A DNA stretch of 14,887 nucleotides from an uncultured Vogesella sp. (lineage in GTDB: Bacteria; Pseudomonadota; Gammaproteobacteria; Burkholderiales; Chromobacteriaceae): positions 1-14,887 of the forward strand of contig CAMLGD010000069.1 in the NCBI GenBank assembly GCA_946479405.1, given 5' to 3'. Below, one piece after another: positions 8,409 to 14,887 of this stretch (positions are counted from its first letter, which is position 1; each line of letters starts with the position of its first letter). The translations under genes were made by a program, and so were the position numbers. The notes under the pieces were generated by a model that did not search any database, had not been told where the DNA came from, and was given only the letters and a program-made list of their open reading frames with translations.

Positions 8409-9338
8409 CTAGCGCCAGCGGGTATCGAACAGTGTTTGTACGCTGCCGCGGAACATCACCCCCATCTGGCGCGCAATGCGGCCGGCGAAGTCGTCATCCG
8501 GCGTGTAGTCCACCAGGGTATCGGCCTTGATGATGTCGCGGGCTACCGAATTCACCGAGCCCAGGCCATCGGCCAGCCCTAGCGGGATGGCGCTGCTGCC
8601 CAACCACACGCGACCGCTGAACAGGTCCGGGTCGTTGTGCAGACGTTGGCCGCGGCCCTGTTTCACCACGGCAATGAACTGCTGGTGGATCTCGTTCAGC
8701 AGCGACTGACGGATGGCTTCCTGGCGTGGGTCCTGTGGCGAGAACGGGTCGCCCATGCCCTTGTTGCTGCCGGCAGTGGCCAAGCGGCGTTCGATGCCGA
8801 GCTTGCCCATTGCCTTGTCAAAACCGAAGCCTTCGGAAATCACGCCGATGGAGCCGACCAGGCTGGCTTTGTCCACGTAGATGCGGTCGGCGGCAGCGGC
8901 AATATAGTAGCAACCGGAGGCACAGACCTCTTCCACCACCACATACAGCGGCACCGTCGGGTGGCGCTTCTTCAGCAGGCGGATTTCATCGTTGGCAATG
9001 CCGGACAGCGCTGGGCTACCGCCTGGGCTGTTGGCACGGATGATGATGCCGCGGGTGTTTGGATCGTCGTAAGCCTGCTTCAGGCCTTCTACCAGTTTGG
9101 CGCCAGCTTGGCCCTCGCTGTCGATCACCCCCTCCAGGGCCACCATAGCAGTATGTTTGCCGCCGTGTTCGCGCTCGAAGTCCGAGCTACTGAACAGTAG
9201 AAACAGTACGCCGATAGCGACACCAAGCCACATCAGGCGAAAAAAGGTTTTCCAGCGGCGTGTCCGGCGCTGTTCAATCAGGCCGGCGCTGGCCAGTTTC
9301 TCGATCAACTGGCGTTCCCAGTGCGGTTCCTGTTCCAC
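8409..9338 (-). CDS. sppA: S49-family signal-peptide-peptidase-like protease (SppA type), membrane anchored
   Basis: A 309-aa Ser/Lys protease of the short SppA type thought to degrade leftover signal peptides in the membrane. A cytoplasmic N-terminal stretch rich in Arg (RRTRRWKTFF) precedes one helix (about 33-50), placing the catalytic domain in the periplasm. RANSPGGSP (101-109) forms the oxyanion region; Ser141 in CASGCYY and Lys193 in GSNKGMGDPF are the likely catalytic pair, 52 residues apart as in B. subtilis SppA (S147/K199). GSIGVISE follows the Ser. The start is GTG at 9338, supported by AAGGA five bases upstream; the next in-frame Met (36) lies inside the membrane helix. The gene begins 14 nt after the Rieske gene stop. 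It is half the length of E. coli SppA, normal for this subtype. Confidence 0.9.
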   Translation of the reverse strand: MEQEPHWERQLIEKLASAGLIEQRRTRRWKTFFRLMWLGVAIGVLFLLFSSSDFEREHGGKHTAMVALEGVIDSEGQAGAKLVEGLKQAYDDPNTRGIIIRANSPGGSPALSGIANDEIRLLKKRHPTVPLYVVVEEVCASGCYYIAAAADRIYVDKASLVGSIGVISEGFGFDKAMGKLGIERRLATAGSNKGMGDPFSPQDPRQEAIRQSLLNEIHQQFIAVVKQGRGQRLHNDPDLFSGRVWLGSSAIPLGLADGLGSVNSVARDIIKADTLVDYTPDDDFAGRIARQMGVMFRGSVQTLFDTRWR

Positions 9339-9352
9339 ATCGATTCCTTATG

Positions 9353-9715
9353 TCAGCTGGCAGTTTCGGCCAGATAGTATACCTGGCCGTCACATTCCTC
9401 TATCCGCAGCTTGAACAGGCTGCGCCCGTGGCAGGGGCCGGCTACACACTGGCCACTTTCAGGCAGGTATAGAGCGCCATGCAGGCTGCAGATCAGATAG
9501 TCGCCGCTATAGTCGAAGAAGCGGCCATCCTGCCAGTCCAGTTCGGTGGGTACATGGCGGCAGCGGTTGAGATAGGCGTGTACCTGACCAGCGTAGCGTA
9601 CGGCAAATGCAGCGGCAGGGGAGGCTTCGCCGATCAGTTGCACTTCGAAGCGCACTCCCAGTCCGCCCTCCAGCAGCGCATCGCTGCCGGCAATCAGTTG
9701 CCGGACAGTAGCCAT
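9353..9715 (-). CDS. Rieske [2Fe-2S] ferredoxin-like protein
   Basis: A soluble single-domain Rieske protein of 120 aa with no signal peptide or membrane helix, so probably cytoplasmic. The cluster ligands are C52-x-H54 (CRHVPTELDW) and C76-x-x-H79 (CSLHGALY), spaced 21 residues between H54 and C76; a late GPCHGRSLFKLRIEE matches the proline-loop end of the fold. I start at the ATG at 9715 because the family begins close to MATVRQLI; the open frame upstream is the HAD phosphatase gene in another frame. It overlaps that gene by 22 nt, so the two are translationally linked. Its redox partner is unknown. The order rluC, HAD phosphatase, Rieske, S49 peptidase is, to my knowledge, common in betaproteobacteria. 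Confidence 0.9.
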   Translation of the reverse strand: MATVRQLIAGSDALLEGGLGVRFEVQLIGEASPAAAFAVRYAGQVHAYLNRCRHVPTELDWQDGRFFDYSGDYLICSLHGALYLPESGQCVAGPCHGRSLFKLRIEECDGQVYYLAETAS

Positions 9716-10350
9716 GCCTGCAGTTCGGTAAAACTGTGAAAGATGGCGCGCGGTTCGCAATCTTCCAGGTCTTCCAGCGGGTGGGCGCCGTAGCTGACGC
9801 CGGCGGCCATGGTGCCGGCGTTGCGTGCCATCAGCAGGTCGTGGGTGGTGTCGCCCACCATCAGCGTGCGTGCTGGCAGCATACCCAGCTGCTCGGTGAT
9901 CTGTAGCAGCATTTCCGGGTGCGGCTTGGACTGGCACTCATCCACGGTGCGGGTGGTAAGGAAGTGTTTGCCGATGCCGGTGGCGGCCAAGACGCGGTCC
10001 AGTCCGACACGGCTCTTGCCGGTGGCTACCGCCAGCAGGTAGCCAGCGTCTTCCAGTGCGGCCAACCCTTCCACCACGCCATCGAACAACTCGATGGTCT
10101 CGTCACCGGACAGATAGTGGTGGCGATAGGCTTGCACCATGTCCTGGTAGCCGCTTTCCGGCAGGCCGGGGCAGACGTGGCGCATCGCATCCACCAGCCC
10201 CAGGCCGATGACGTGGCTGGCACGTTCGCGCGGCGGCGTGGGTAGGCCCAGGTCGCGGCAGGCAGCCTGGATGGAGTGCACGATGTGGGCGGTGGAGTCC
10301 ATCAGGGTGCCGTCCCAGTCGAACACGATCAGATCAAGTTCATGCTTCAT
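9694..10350 (-). CDS. HAD-superfamily phosphatase, phosphoglycolate-phosphatase-like
   Basis: A 218-aa HAD hydrolase of subfamily IA. Motif I is DWDGT with nucleophile D11 and acid/base D13; motif II is T110 in VATGKS; motif III is K142 in SKPHPEMLL; motif IV is D167/D171 in VGDTTHDLLMA. A helical cap lies at about 16-85. The sequence most resembles Gph-type phosphatases (2-phosphoglycolate), but substrate cannot be read from HAD sequences and this rluC-linked paralogue is commonly only called HAD-IA or Gph-like. The ATG at 10350 lies 11 nt inside the 3' end of rluC, with no strong ribosome site, and the stop lies 22 nt inside the Rieske gene. Confidence 0.9.
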   Translation of the reverse strand: MKHELDLIVFDWDGTLMDSTAHIVHSIQAACRDLGLPTPPRERASHVIGLGLVDAMRHVCPGLPESGYQDMVQAYRHHYLSGDETIELFDGVVEGLAALEDAGYLLAVATGKSRVGLDRVLAATGIGKHFLTTRTVDECQSKPHPEMLLQITEQLGMLPARTLMVGDTTHDLLMARNAGTMAAGVSYGAHPLEDLEDCEPRAIFHSFTELQAWLLSGN

Positions 10351-11281
10351 GTGTCAGGGTATCCAGAAAACGGGTCAGTTCGGCCGGTAGCGGGGCGTGC
10401 AGCTCCAACGGCTCGCCACTGAGCGGGTGCGGCAGCGCCAGGTTGGCCGCATGCAGGAACATGCGCTTGAGTCCGCGCTTCTGCAGCTCGCGATTGGCGG
10501 CAAAATCGCCATATTTTTCGTCACCGGCGATCGGACAGCCGCTGGCCTGCATGTGCACGCGAATCTGGTGCGTACGCCCGGTGCGCAGCAATGCTTCTAC
10601 CAGCGTAAATCCCCGGTAGCGCTGTTGCACGGTAAAAATGGTGTGCGCGTAGATGCCCTGGTCGGTATCCACCCGTACCATGCGTTCGCCACTGGGGGTG
10701 TGGAAGCGATGCAGCGGCAGCTTGACGTGCTTGATGTCGGCCGGCCAGCTGCCCAGCCCCAGTGCGAAGTAGCGCTTGTGTGGCACGTCTTCGCGGATCA
10801 TTTCATGCAGCTTCACCAGTGCCGAACGCTTCTTGGCGATCATCAGCAGGCCGGAGGTTTCCCGGTCCAGGCGATGCACCAGCTCCAGATAGCGGGCTTC
10901 TGGACGTGCGCGGCGTAGCTGTTCGATCACGCCGAACGACACGCCGCTGCCGCCATGCACGGCGACTCCAGCCGGCTTGTTGATGACCAGCAGTGCATCG
11001 TCTTCGTACACGATGGGAAACTCGCAGCCGGGCACGGCGTCCTGGGACGGACGCTCGGCTACGCGTATCGGCGGAACGCGGATTTCGTCACCGATGGCCA
11101 GCTTGGTGTCGGCGCGGGCGCGGCCCTTGTTTACGCGGACTTCACCGGAGCGGATGATGCGGTAGATGTGGCTTTTGGGCACGCCGCGCAGGAGCCGGAC
11201 CAGGTAGTTATCCAGCCGCTGTTCGGCCCCATTTTCGTCTACGCGGTGTAGGGTTACAGAATCTTTGCGAATGTCAGTCAT
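10340..11281 (-). CDS. rluC: 23S rRNA pseudouridine synthase RluC
   Basis: Converts uridines 955, 2504 and 2580 (E. coli numbering) of 23S rRNA to pseudouridine. The protein is 313 aa from the ATG at 11281, where RluC proteins start (MTDIRKDSVTLHRVDENG). A GTG 51 nt further upstream is in frame but adds residues not like the family. The N-terminal S4 RNA-binding domain (about 19-78) contains RLDNYLVRLLRGVPKSHIYR and VRVNKGRA. The RluA-type catalytic domain carries VHRLDRETSG with catalytic Asp139, plus LLRTGRTHQIRVHM and a final HPLSGEPLELHAPLP. RluC over RluD follows from the S4 sequence and from the position divergent from rne, as in many Proteobacteria. It is first in the rluC, HAD, Rieske, S49 cluster. 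Confidence 0.95.
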   Translation of the reverse strand: MTDIRKDSVTLHRVDENGAEQRLDNYLVRLLRGVPKSHIYRIIRSGEVRVNKGRARADTKLAIGDEIRVPPIRVAERPSQDAVPGCEFPIVYEDDALLVINKPAGVAVHGGSGVSFGVIEQLRRARPEARYLELVHRLDRETSGLLMIAKKRSALVKLHEMIREDVPHKRYFALGLGSWPADIKHVKLPLHRFHTPSGERMVRVDTDQGIYAHTIFTVQQRYRGFTLVEALLRTGRTHQIRVHMQASGCPIAGDEKYGDFAANRELQKRGLKRMFLHAANLALPHPLSGEPLELHAPLPAELTRFLDTLTHEA

Positions 11282-11293
11282 AATGCTTATACT
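11265..11293 (+). promoter_or_regulatory. Candidate sigma-70 promoter for rne
   Basis: TTGCGA at 11265-11270 and TATACT at 11288-11293 are 17 nt apart, matching consensus at four and five of six positions. A start near 11300 would give rne a leader of about 498 nt. The -35 lies within the first codons of divergent rluC and the -10 lies just before its ATG, so polymerase here could interfere with rluC transcription. Confidence 0.5.
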
Positions 11294-11299
11294 TCGTGG

Positions 11300-11797
11300 G
11301 CTTTTCGCTAGGTTTTCGTGCGAGAAGCTCACCGGTAAAGGGTCGCGGACAGGATGTTTGCGGCGCTGCTGCGCAACACCGACTGGCCGGCTGGCTTATT
11401 GCCAGACCTGACGCCGGTTTCCCGGACGCAGCCAAGGTTGTCTCGCTCACCCCAAAGTAGCGATGTTAATGCATTTACATGCATGACGCACTCACGCCAG
11501 TTTCCATCCCGCAACGCCAAGCCAGTTTCGGGGTTTGCAGCAAAGTTTGACCCGGCGTGGCCTGCCGCACCCAATTCGTTCCCGCCAGTGTTTATTTCCT
11601 CTGGAGGGAGCAATCCAGAAGCCGGAAGCCGTACACGGCTACCGGGGGCCACGTGACACTAGACAGGAAGTCGGCTTAGTACATCGTTGTATTGCGCTCT
11701 TTACTCTACGCTTCTTTCGGAATGCGCCCATCCCACACATTGGGCCGTCAAATACTTGCTGTAACCCTTGCGTGAGTGTGCGCACAGGGAATTTTTA
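11300..11797 (+). promoter_or_regulatory. Long, structured rne 5' leader (no convincing gene)
   Basis: About 500 nt separate rluC from rne and contain no protein-like frame; the open frames on both strands have no recognisable motif and poor starts. Several hairpins are visible: TTGCG/CGCAA arms at 11358-11362 and 11372-11376; CTGGC/GCCAG at 11391-11395 and 11401-11405 around a TTATT loop; and a strong one at 11622-11645 (CCGG, A/A mismatch, AGCCGT with its complements). Two ATGCAT copies lie at 11469-11474 and 11479-11484. A TGTGCGCACA palindrome (11777-11786) ends at the AGGGA ribosome site (11786-11790). In E. coli a 361-nt rne leader lets RNase E control its own mRNA decay; a similar role here is inference. 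I did not recognise rnpB, tmRNA or 6S RNA in it. Confidence 0.55.
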
Positions 11798-14740
11798 ATG
11801 AAACGCATGCTTTTCAATGCGACGCAGGCAGAAGAACTGCGCGTCGCTATTGTTGATGGGCAAAAGCTCATCGATCTTGATATCGAGACGGTTGGCAAGG
11901 AGCAACGCAAGGGCAATATCTACAAGGGGACGATCACCCGTATCGAGCCGTCCCTTGAGGCTTGCTTTGTCGATTACGGTACCGAGCGTCACGGTTTCCT
12001 GCCGTTCAAGGAAGTTGCCCGTTCCTATTTTCAGAACTACGACGGTGGTCGTCCGCGTATCCAGGACGTGCTGCGCGAAGGTATGGAAGTTGTGGTGCAG
12101 GTCGAGAAAGATGAGCGTGGCAACAAGGGGGCCGCACTCACCACCTATATCAGCCTGGCTGGCCGCTATGTGGTGCTGATGCCGAACAACCCGCGCGGCG
12201 GCGGTGTTTCGCGCCGTATCGAGGGCGAAGAGCGTCAGGAGCTGAAAGATCTGCTGGCGCAACTGGAAGTGCCGGGTGGCATGAGCCTGATCGCCCGTAC
12301 CGCCGGTATCGGCCGCAATCTGGAAGAGCTGCAGTGGGACCTCAACTACCTGTTGCAGTTGTGGCGCGCCGTTGATGGTGCCGCTGGTGCCCAGTCCGCG
12401 CCGTTCCTGATTCTGCAGGAAGGCAGTCTGGTTATTCGTGCCATTCGCGATTACTTCCAGCCGGATATCGGCGAAATCCTCATCGATACCGAGGAAATCT
12501 ACGAGCAGGCCCGTCAGTTCATGAGCCACGTGATGCCCAATAACGTTGGCCGCGTGAAACTGTACAAAGACCCGGTGCCGCTGTTCTCCCGTTTCCAGAT
12601 CGAACACCAGATTGAAACTGCCTTCTCGCGCAGTGTGACGCTGCCGTCTGGCGGTGCCATCGTTATCGACCACACCGAAGCTCTGGTTTCCGTCGACGTG
12701 AACTCGGCACGTGCCACCAAGGGCGCAGATATCGAGGACACCGCTTTCCGCACCAACCTGGAAGCAGCGGAAGAGATCGCCCGTCAACTGCGTCTGCGAG
12801 ACCTGGGTGGTTTGATCGTTATCGATTTTATCGATATGGAAAACACGAAGAACCAGCGCGACGTGGAAAACCGCCTGCGCGACGTGCTCAAGCACGACCG
12901 TGCTCGCGTGCAGATGGGCAAACTGTCCCGTTTCGGCCTGCTGGAGTTGTCGCGCCAGCGGCTGCAGCCGTCGCTGGGTGAAACCAGCCATGTGCCTTGC
13001 CCGCGTTGTCACGGTATCGGCTTCATTCGCGGTATCGAATCCTCCGCCCTGCACATTCTGCGCATCATTCAGGAAGAGGCGATGAAGGAAAACACCGGCG
13101 CAGTACACGCGCAGGTGCCGGTAGATGTGGCTACGTTCCTGCTGAACGAGAAGCGTGCCGAAATCTATTCCATCGAAGCCCGTCTTGATGTGGCCGTAGT
13201 GCTGATTCCTAATCTGCACTTGGAAACTCCGCATTACCAGATCGTGCGTGTTCGCCATGATGATCTGGCGGAAGTGGGTGATGCGCCGAGCTACCGTCGT
13301 GTGGAAATGCCGGAGCAGACTGATGTCTTGCCGTTCGGTCAAGAAAAAGCCAAGCCGGAGCGCCTGGAGGCTGCGGTAAAAGGCATTACCCCGGCACAGC
13401 CGGCGCCGATGGCGGCAGAGCCGCAGGCGCCTGTGCAAGCTGCTGCCCCCGTTGCTGCTGCTAGTGAGGGGCTGCTGGGTAAGATTGTCGGTTGGTTCAA
13501 GGGTCTGCTGGGCGAAGCGCCGGCGCCGGTGGCCGAACCGAAGGTGGAAGCCAAGAAGCCAGTTGCTCGCGAGCAGCGTGGCCCGCGTCAGCGCAATGAG
13601 CGCCGTAACGGTGGCAACGGTCAGCGCCGTGAGCGTGACGAGCAGCGTGGTAATCGTGAGGCTGGTCGCGAAGAGCGCCAACCGCGCCAGGACGAGCGTC
13701 GCCGTGGTGCGCAGGAGGCGGTGGCTCGTGATGAGCAGGCGCCGCGTCAGGAGCGCGCGCCGCGTCGCGAACGTGAGCCGCGTGAGGCCCGTGAACCGCG
13801 CGAGAGCAGTCCGCGTAACGAAGCGGTAGAAGGTGAAGTGGTGCGCGAAGGTCGTGATCAGGGGCAGCGCAATGAACGCCGTCGCGAGCGCAATCGTGAT
13901 GTCAACAAGGACGCGCAAGTTGCGGCCAACGTTGAAGCCAGTCTGGTAGCTGGTGAGGCAGTTGCCGAGCAAGCCGCCGAAGCCGTGGCTGCTGGCGAAC
14001 AGGCGCAGGCGGCAGAAGCCGGCGAACAGCAGCGCGAGCCGCGTGAGCGTCGTCGTCGTCGCTCGCGTCGTGATCGCCGTGATGATGTTGCCAATGGCGA
14101 GACTGTTGCAGAGGCTGTAGCGGCGGAGCAGGGCGATGTTACCGCGGTAGATGGTGAAGCCGCGCAAGCCGTGGTGTCTGAGACTGTTGTGCCGGCGGCG
14201 GAAGTTGAAATTGCCGTGGCACCAGTAGCGAGCGAGCAGGCTATTGCCGTTTCTGTAGCGGAGTCGGTCGAGCAAGCTGCACTGGAAGTTGCCCAGATCG
14301 TGTCGCTGCCCGAAGCAGTGGCGGCTGAAGATGTGGCCCAGACTGTAGTCGTTGAGCCGGTGGCTATGGCTGCCGCTGCGGTGGTCGAGCTTGCTGAGGT
14401 TGTTGAGCCTGCTCCGCTTGCCGTAGCCGACGTCGTTGCTGATGAAGTGCCGGCTGAAGTGACCGATGTTGAGGTGCAGGCCGAGGTCGCCGATGTTGCA
14501 ACGGCCGTGATTGCCGCAGTGAAGACCGAGGAACCGGCAGCCGGTATTGCAACAGCAGCCGTTGTGCCGTCGGAGCTGGGGGGCTTGGTCATGGTGACGA
14601 CACGCGCGGCCAGCGAACAGCCGCAAGCTGTTGAAGTGACAGAAGAACCCAAGGGCAAGCGTCGCCGCGAAGTGGTGCGTGATGCTGCCGAAGTCGCGCC
14701 GATCGAGCTGGTGCAGGTGCAGACTCGCAACGAAGGCTAA
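11798..14740 (+). CDS. rne: Ribonuclease E
   Basis: The main mRNA-decay and rRNA/tRNA-processing endonuclease and degradosome scaffold, 980 aa. The start [16 protein letters not shown] matches E. coli RNase E and has AGGGA upstream; an open extension of ten codons is not family-like. The catalytic half (about 1-500) has the S1 domain with [21 protein letters not shown] sequence near 45-61, 5'-sensor region, and DNase-I-like domain with Mg-binding D300 ([11 protein letters not shown]) and D343 (IDFIDM), equivalents of D303/D346. CPRC at 401-404 is the Zn-link joining protomers. An amphipathic helix [14 protein letters not shown] (559-572) resembles the membrane-targeting segment. Arg-rich blocks follow at about 588-710 and near 750-765, then an acidic Ala/Val/Glu tail and two LVxVxTR motifs (930-936, 971-977). 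It is RNase E, not the shorter RNase G. Confidence 0.98.
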   Translation: MKRMLFNATQAEELRVAIVDGQKLIDLDIETVGKEQRKGNIYKGTITRIEPSLEACFVDYGTERHGFLPFKEVARSYFQNYDGGRPRIQDVLREGMEVVVQVEKDERGNKGAALTTYISLAGRYVVLMPNNPRGGGVSRRIEGEERQELKDLLAQLEVPGGMSLIARTAGIGRNLEELQWDLNYLLQLWRAVDGAAGAQSAPFLILQEGSLVIRAIRDYFQPDIGEILIDTEEIYEQARQFMSHVMPNNVGRVKLYKDPVPLFSRFQIEHQIETAFSRSVTLPSGGAIVIDHTEALVSVDVNSARATKGADIEDTAFRTNLEAAEEIARQLRLRDLGGLIVIDFIDMENTKNQRDVENRLRDVLKHDRARVQMGKLSRFGLLELSRQRLQPSLGETSHVPCPRCHGIGFIRGIESSALHILRIIQEEAMKENTGAVHAQVPVDVATFLLNEKRAEIYSIEARLDVAVVLIPNLHLETPHYQIVRVRHDDLAEVGDAPSYRRVEMPEQTDVLPFGQEKAKPERLEAAVKGITPAQPAPMAAEPQAPVQAAAPVAAASEGLLGKIVGWFKGLLGEAPAPVAEPKVEAKKPVAREQRGPRQRNERRNGGNGQRRERDEQRGNREAGREERQPRQDERRRGAQEAVARDEQAPRQERAPRREREPREAREPRESSPRNEAVEGEVVREGRDQGQRNERRRERNRDVNKDAQVAANVEASLVAGEAVAEQAAEAVAAGEQAQAAEAGEQQREPRERRRRRSRRDRRDDVANGETVAEAVAAEQGDVTAVDGEAAQAVVSETVVPAAEVEIAVAPVASEQAIAVSVAESVEQAALEVAQIVSLPEAVAAEDVAQTVVVEPVAMAAAAVVELAEVVEPAPLAVADVVADEVPAEVTDVEVQAEVADVATAVIAAVKTEEPAAGIATAAVVPSELGGLVMVTTRAASEQPQAVEVTEEPKGKRRREVVRDAAEVAPIELVQVQTRNEG

Positions 14741-14759
14741 TCGCTGAAAGTACCGTCAG

Positions 14760-14784
14760 GCCTGAAAAGTTTGTGATTTCAGGC
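14760..14784 (+). terminator. Hairpin after rne, possible weak terminator
   Basis: Perfect 8-nt arms GCCTGAAA (14760-14767) and its complement (14777-14784) enclose a 9-nt loop, starting 19 nt after the rne stop. There is no T-run after it, only TTGACG, which is the -35 of the next promoter. It could mark the rne 3' end by blocking exonucleases or need Rho. Confidence 0.35.
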
Positions 14785-14813
14785 TTGACGAAAAGCGAAG
14801 TGCTGCCTAAAAT
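14785..14813 (+). promoter_or_regulatory. Strong sigma-70 promoter for tRNA-Asn
   Basis: TTGACG (14785-14790) and TAAAAT (14808-14813) each match consensus at five of six positions and are 17 nt apart. The following GCGCAGC is a GC-rich discriminator, typical of stringently controlled stable-RNA promoters. A start near 14820 lies about 13 nt before the tRNA. Confidence 0.8.
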
Positions 14814-14832
14814 GCGCAGCTCTTGAAACGAA

Positions 14833-14887
14833 TCCCTGATAGCTCAGTTGGTAGAGCGACGGACTGTTAATCCGCAGGTCGCTGGTT
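14833..14887 (+). tRNA. tRNA-Asn (anticodon GUU), 3' end cut by window
   Basis: The first 55 nt of a tRNA are present: acceptor arm TCCCTGA, then TA, D-arm GCTCAGTTGGTAGAGC, anticodon arm ACGGACTGTTAATCCG with GTT at 14866-14868 (tRNA position 34), variable loop AGGTC and the start of the T arm (GCTGGTT). It matches the E. coli tRNA-Asn pattern closely. The remaining T arm and acceptor 3' strand lie beyond the window. More tRNA genes may follow. Confidence 0.95.

Noticed and set aside
11329..11652. Open frame of 107 codons on the minus strand in the rluC-rne gap
   Set aside because: No recognisable motif, no good ribosome site, composition unlike neighbouring proteins, and it covers the hairpins of the rne leader. 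A plus-strand frame over the same bases is equally open, as expected by chance at this GC content.
11340..11700. RNase P RNA, 6S RNA or tmRNA gene in the rne leader region
   Set aside because: Signature stretches (for example GAGGAAAGTCCGGGCT of rnpB) are absent and no tRNA-like ends are visible.
11535..11798. Plus-strand frame ending at the rne start, possible leader peptide
   Set aside because: 87 codons without family likeness and no ribosome site before its first codon; leader-peptide control of rne is not supported by anything visible.
13559..14100. Tandem DNA repeat or foreign insert in the 3' half of rne
   Set aside because: The repetitive look comes from Arg/Glu codons in a scaffold region that is low-complexity in all RNase E proteins; the frame is intact and no repeat unit of fixed length is kept.
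11795..14626. Very long (943-codon) open frame antisense to rne
   Set aside because: It mirrors the reverse complement of the rne codons and yields His/Thr/Leu-rich protein without motifs. Long antisense frames are common opposite GC-rich, biased-codon genes.
14751..14767. Neisseria-type DNA uptake sequence (GCCGTCTGAA)
   Set aside because: ACCGTCAGGCCTGAAA has some of the same bases but not the 10-mer; no exact copy was noticed in the window.

Overview
This window is an ordinary-looking stretch of chromosome from a GC-rich betaproteobacterium, most likely of the order Neisseriales (Chromobacteriaceae-like). The assignment is inference. It rests on the Fur sequence (a [11 protein letters not shown] start and two CxxC pairs, close to Neisseria Fur), the paired aminoacyl-tRNA-protein transferases, the rne/rluC divergent arrangement, and the rluC, HAD phosphatase, Rieske, S49 peptidase order. 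No insertion sequence, integrase, phage gene, CRISPR array or other mobile element is visible, and codon use looks uniform apart from the low-complexity tail of rne.

Layout. (1) 1-868, plus: the 3' part of a SpoVR-family gene. A perfect 17-bp hairpin terminator shared with the converging cluster follows it. (2) 940-3855, minus: a tight bamE-dapB-hmuU-hmuV transcription unit, with a 4-nt overlap, a 9-nt gap and an 8-nt overlap. It joins an outer-membrane assembly lipoprotein, a lysine/peptidoglycan enzyme and a heme/iron-type ABC importer without a visible binding protein. (3) 3938-5797, plus: fur-aat-bpt, divergent from bamE and linked by overlapping stop/start codons. It joins the iron regulator to two N-degron transferases and ends at a hairpin shared with converging pyrD. 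(4) 5863-11281, minus, read from right to left: rluC, gph-like HAD phosphatase, Rieske protein, S49 peptidase, motD, rutE-like nitroreductase, terminator, pyrD. The first four are overlapping or nearly so. (5) 11282-11797: about 515 nt without a convincing gene, holding a good promoter near its left edge and several hairpins. I read it as a long rne 5' leader. (6) 11798-14740, plus: a complete rne (RNase E, 980 aa) with catalytic half, membrane-binding helix, arginine-rich RNA-binding blocks and an acidic Ala/Val/Glu-rich tail. (7) 14785-end: a strong promoter and the first 55 nt of tRNA-Asn(GUU), cut by the window end.

Functionally these are housekeeping modules: RNA processing and modification (rne, rluC, tRNA-Asn), iron homeostasis (fur, hmuUV), N-degron tagging (aat, bpt), pyrimidine and lysine synthesis (pyrD, dapB), envelope work (bamE, S49 peptidase) and motility (motD). 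I did not find a clearly new multi-gene system. The points most worth a second look are the competing hairpin arms in the pyrD leader, the roughly 500-nt rne leader, the repeated LVxVxTR motif at the RNase E C-terminus, the orphan hmuUV placed behind bamE-dapB and opposite fur, and the orphan motD.
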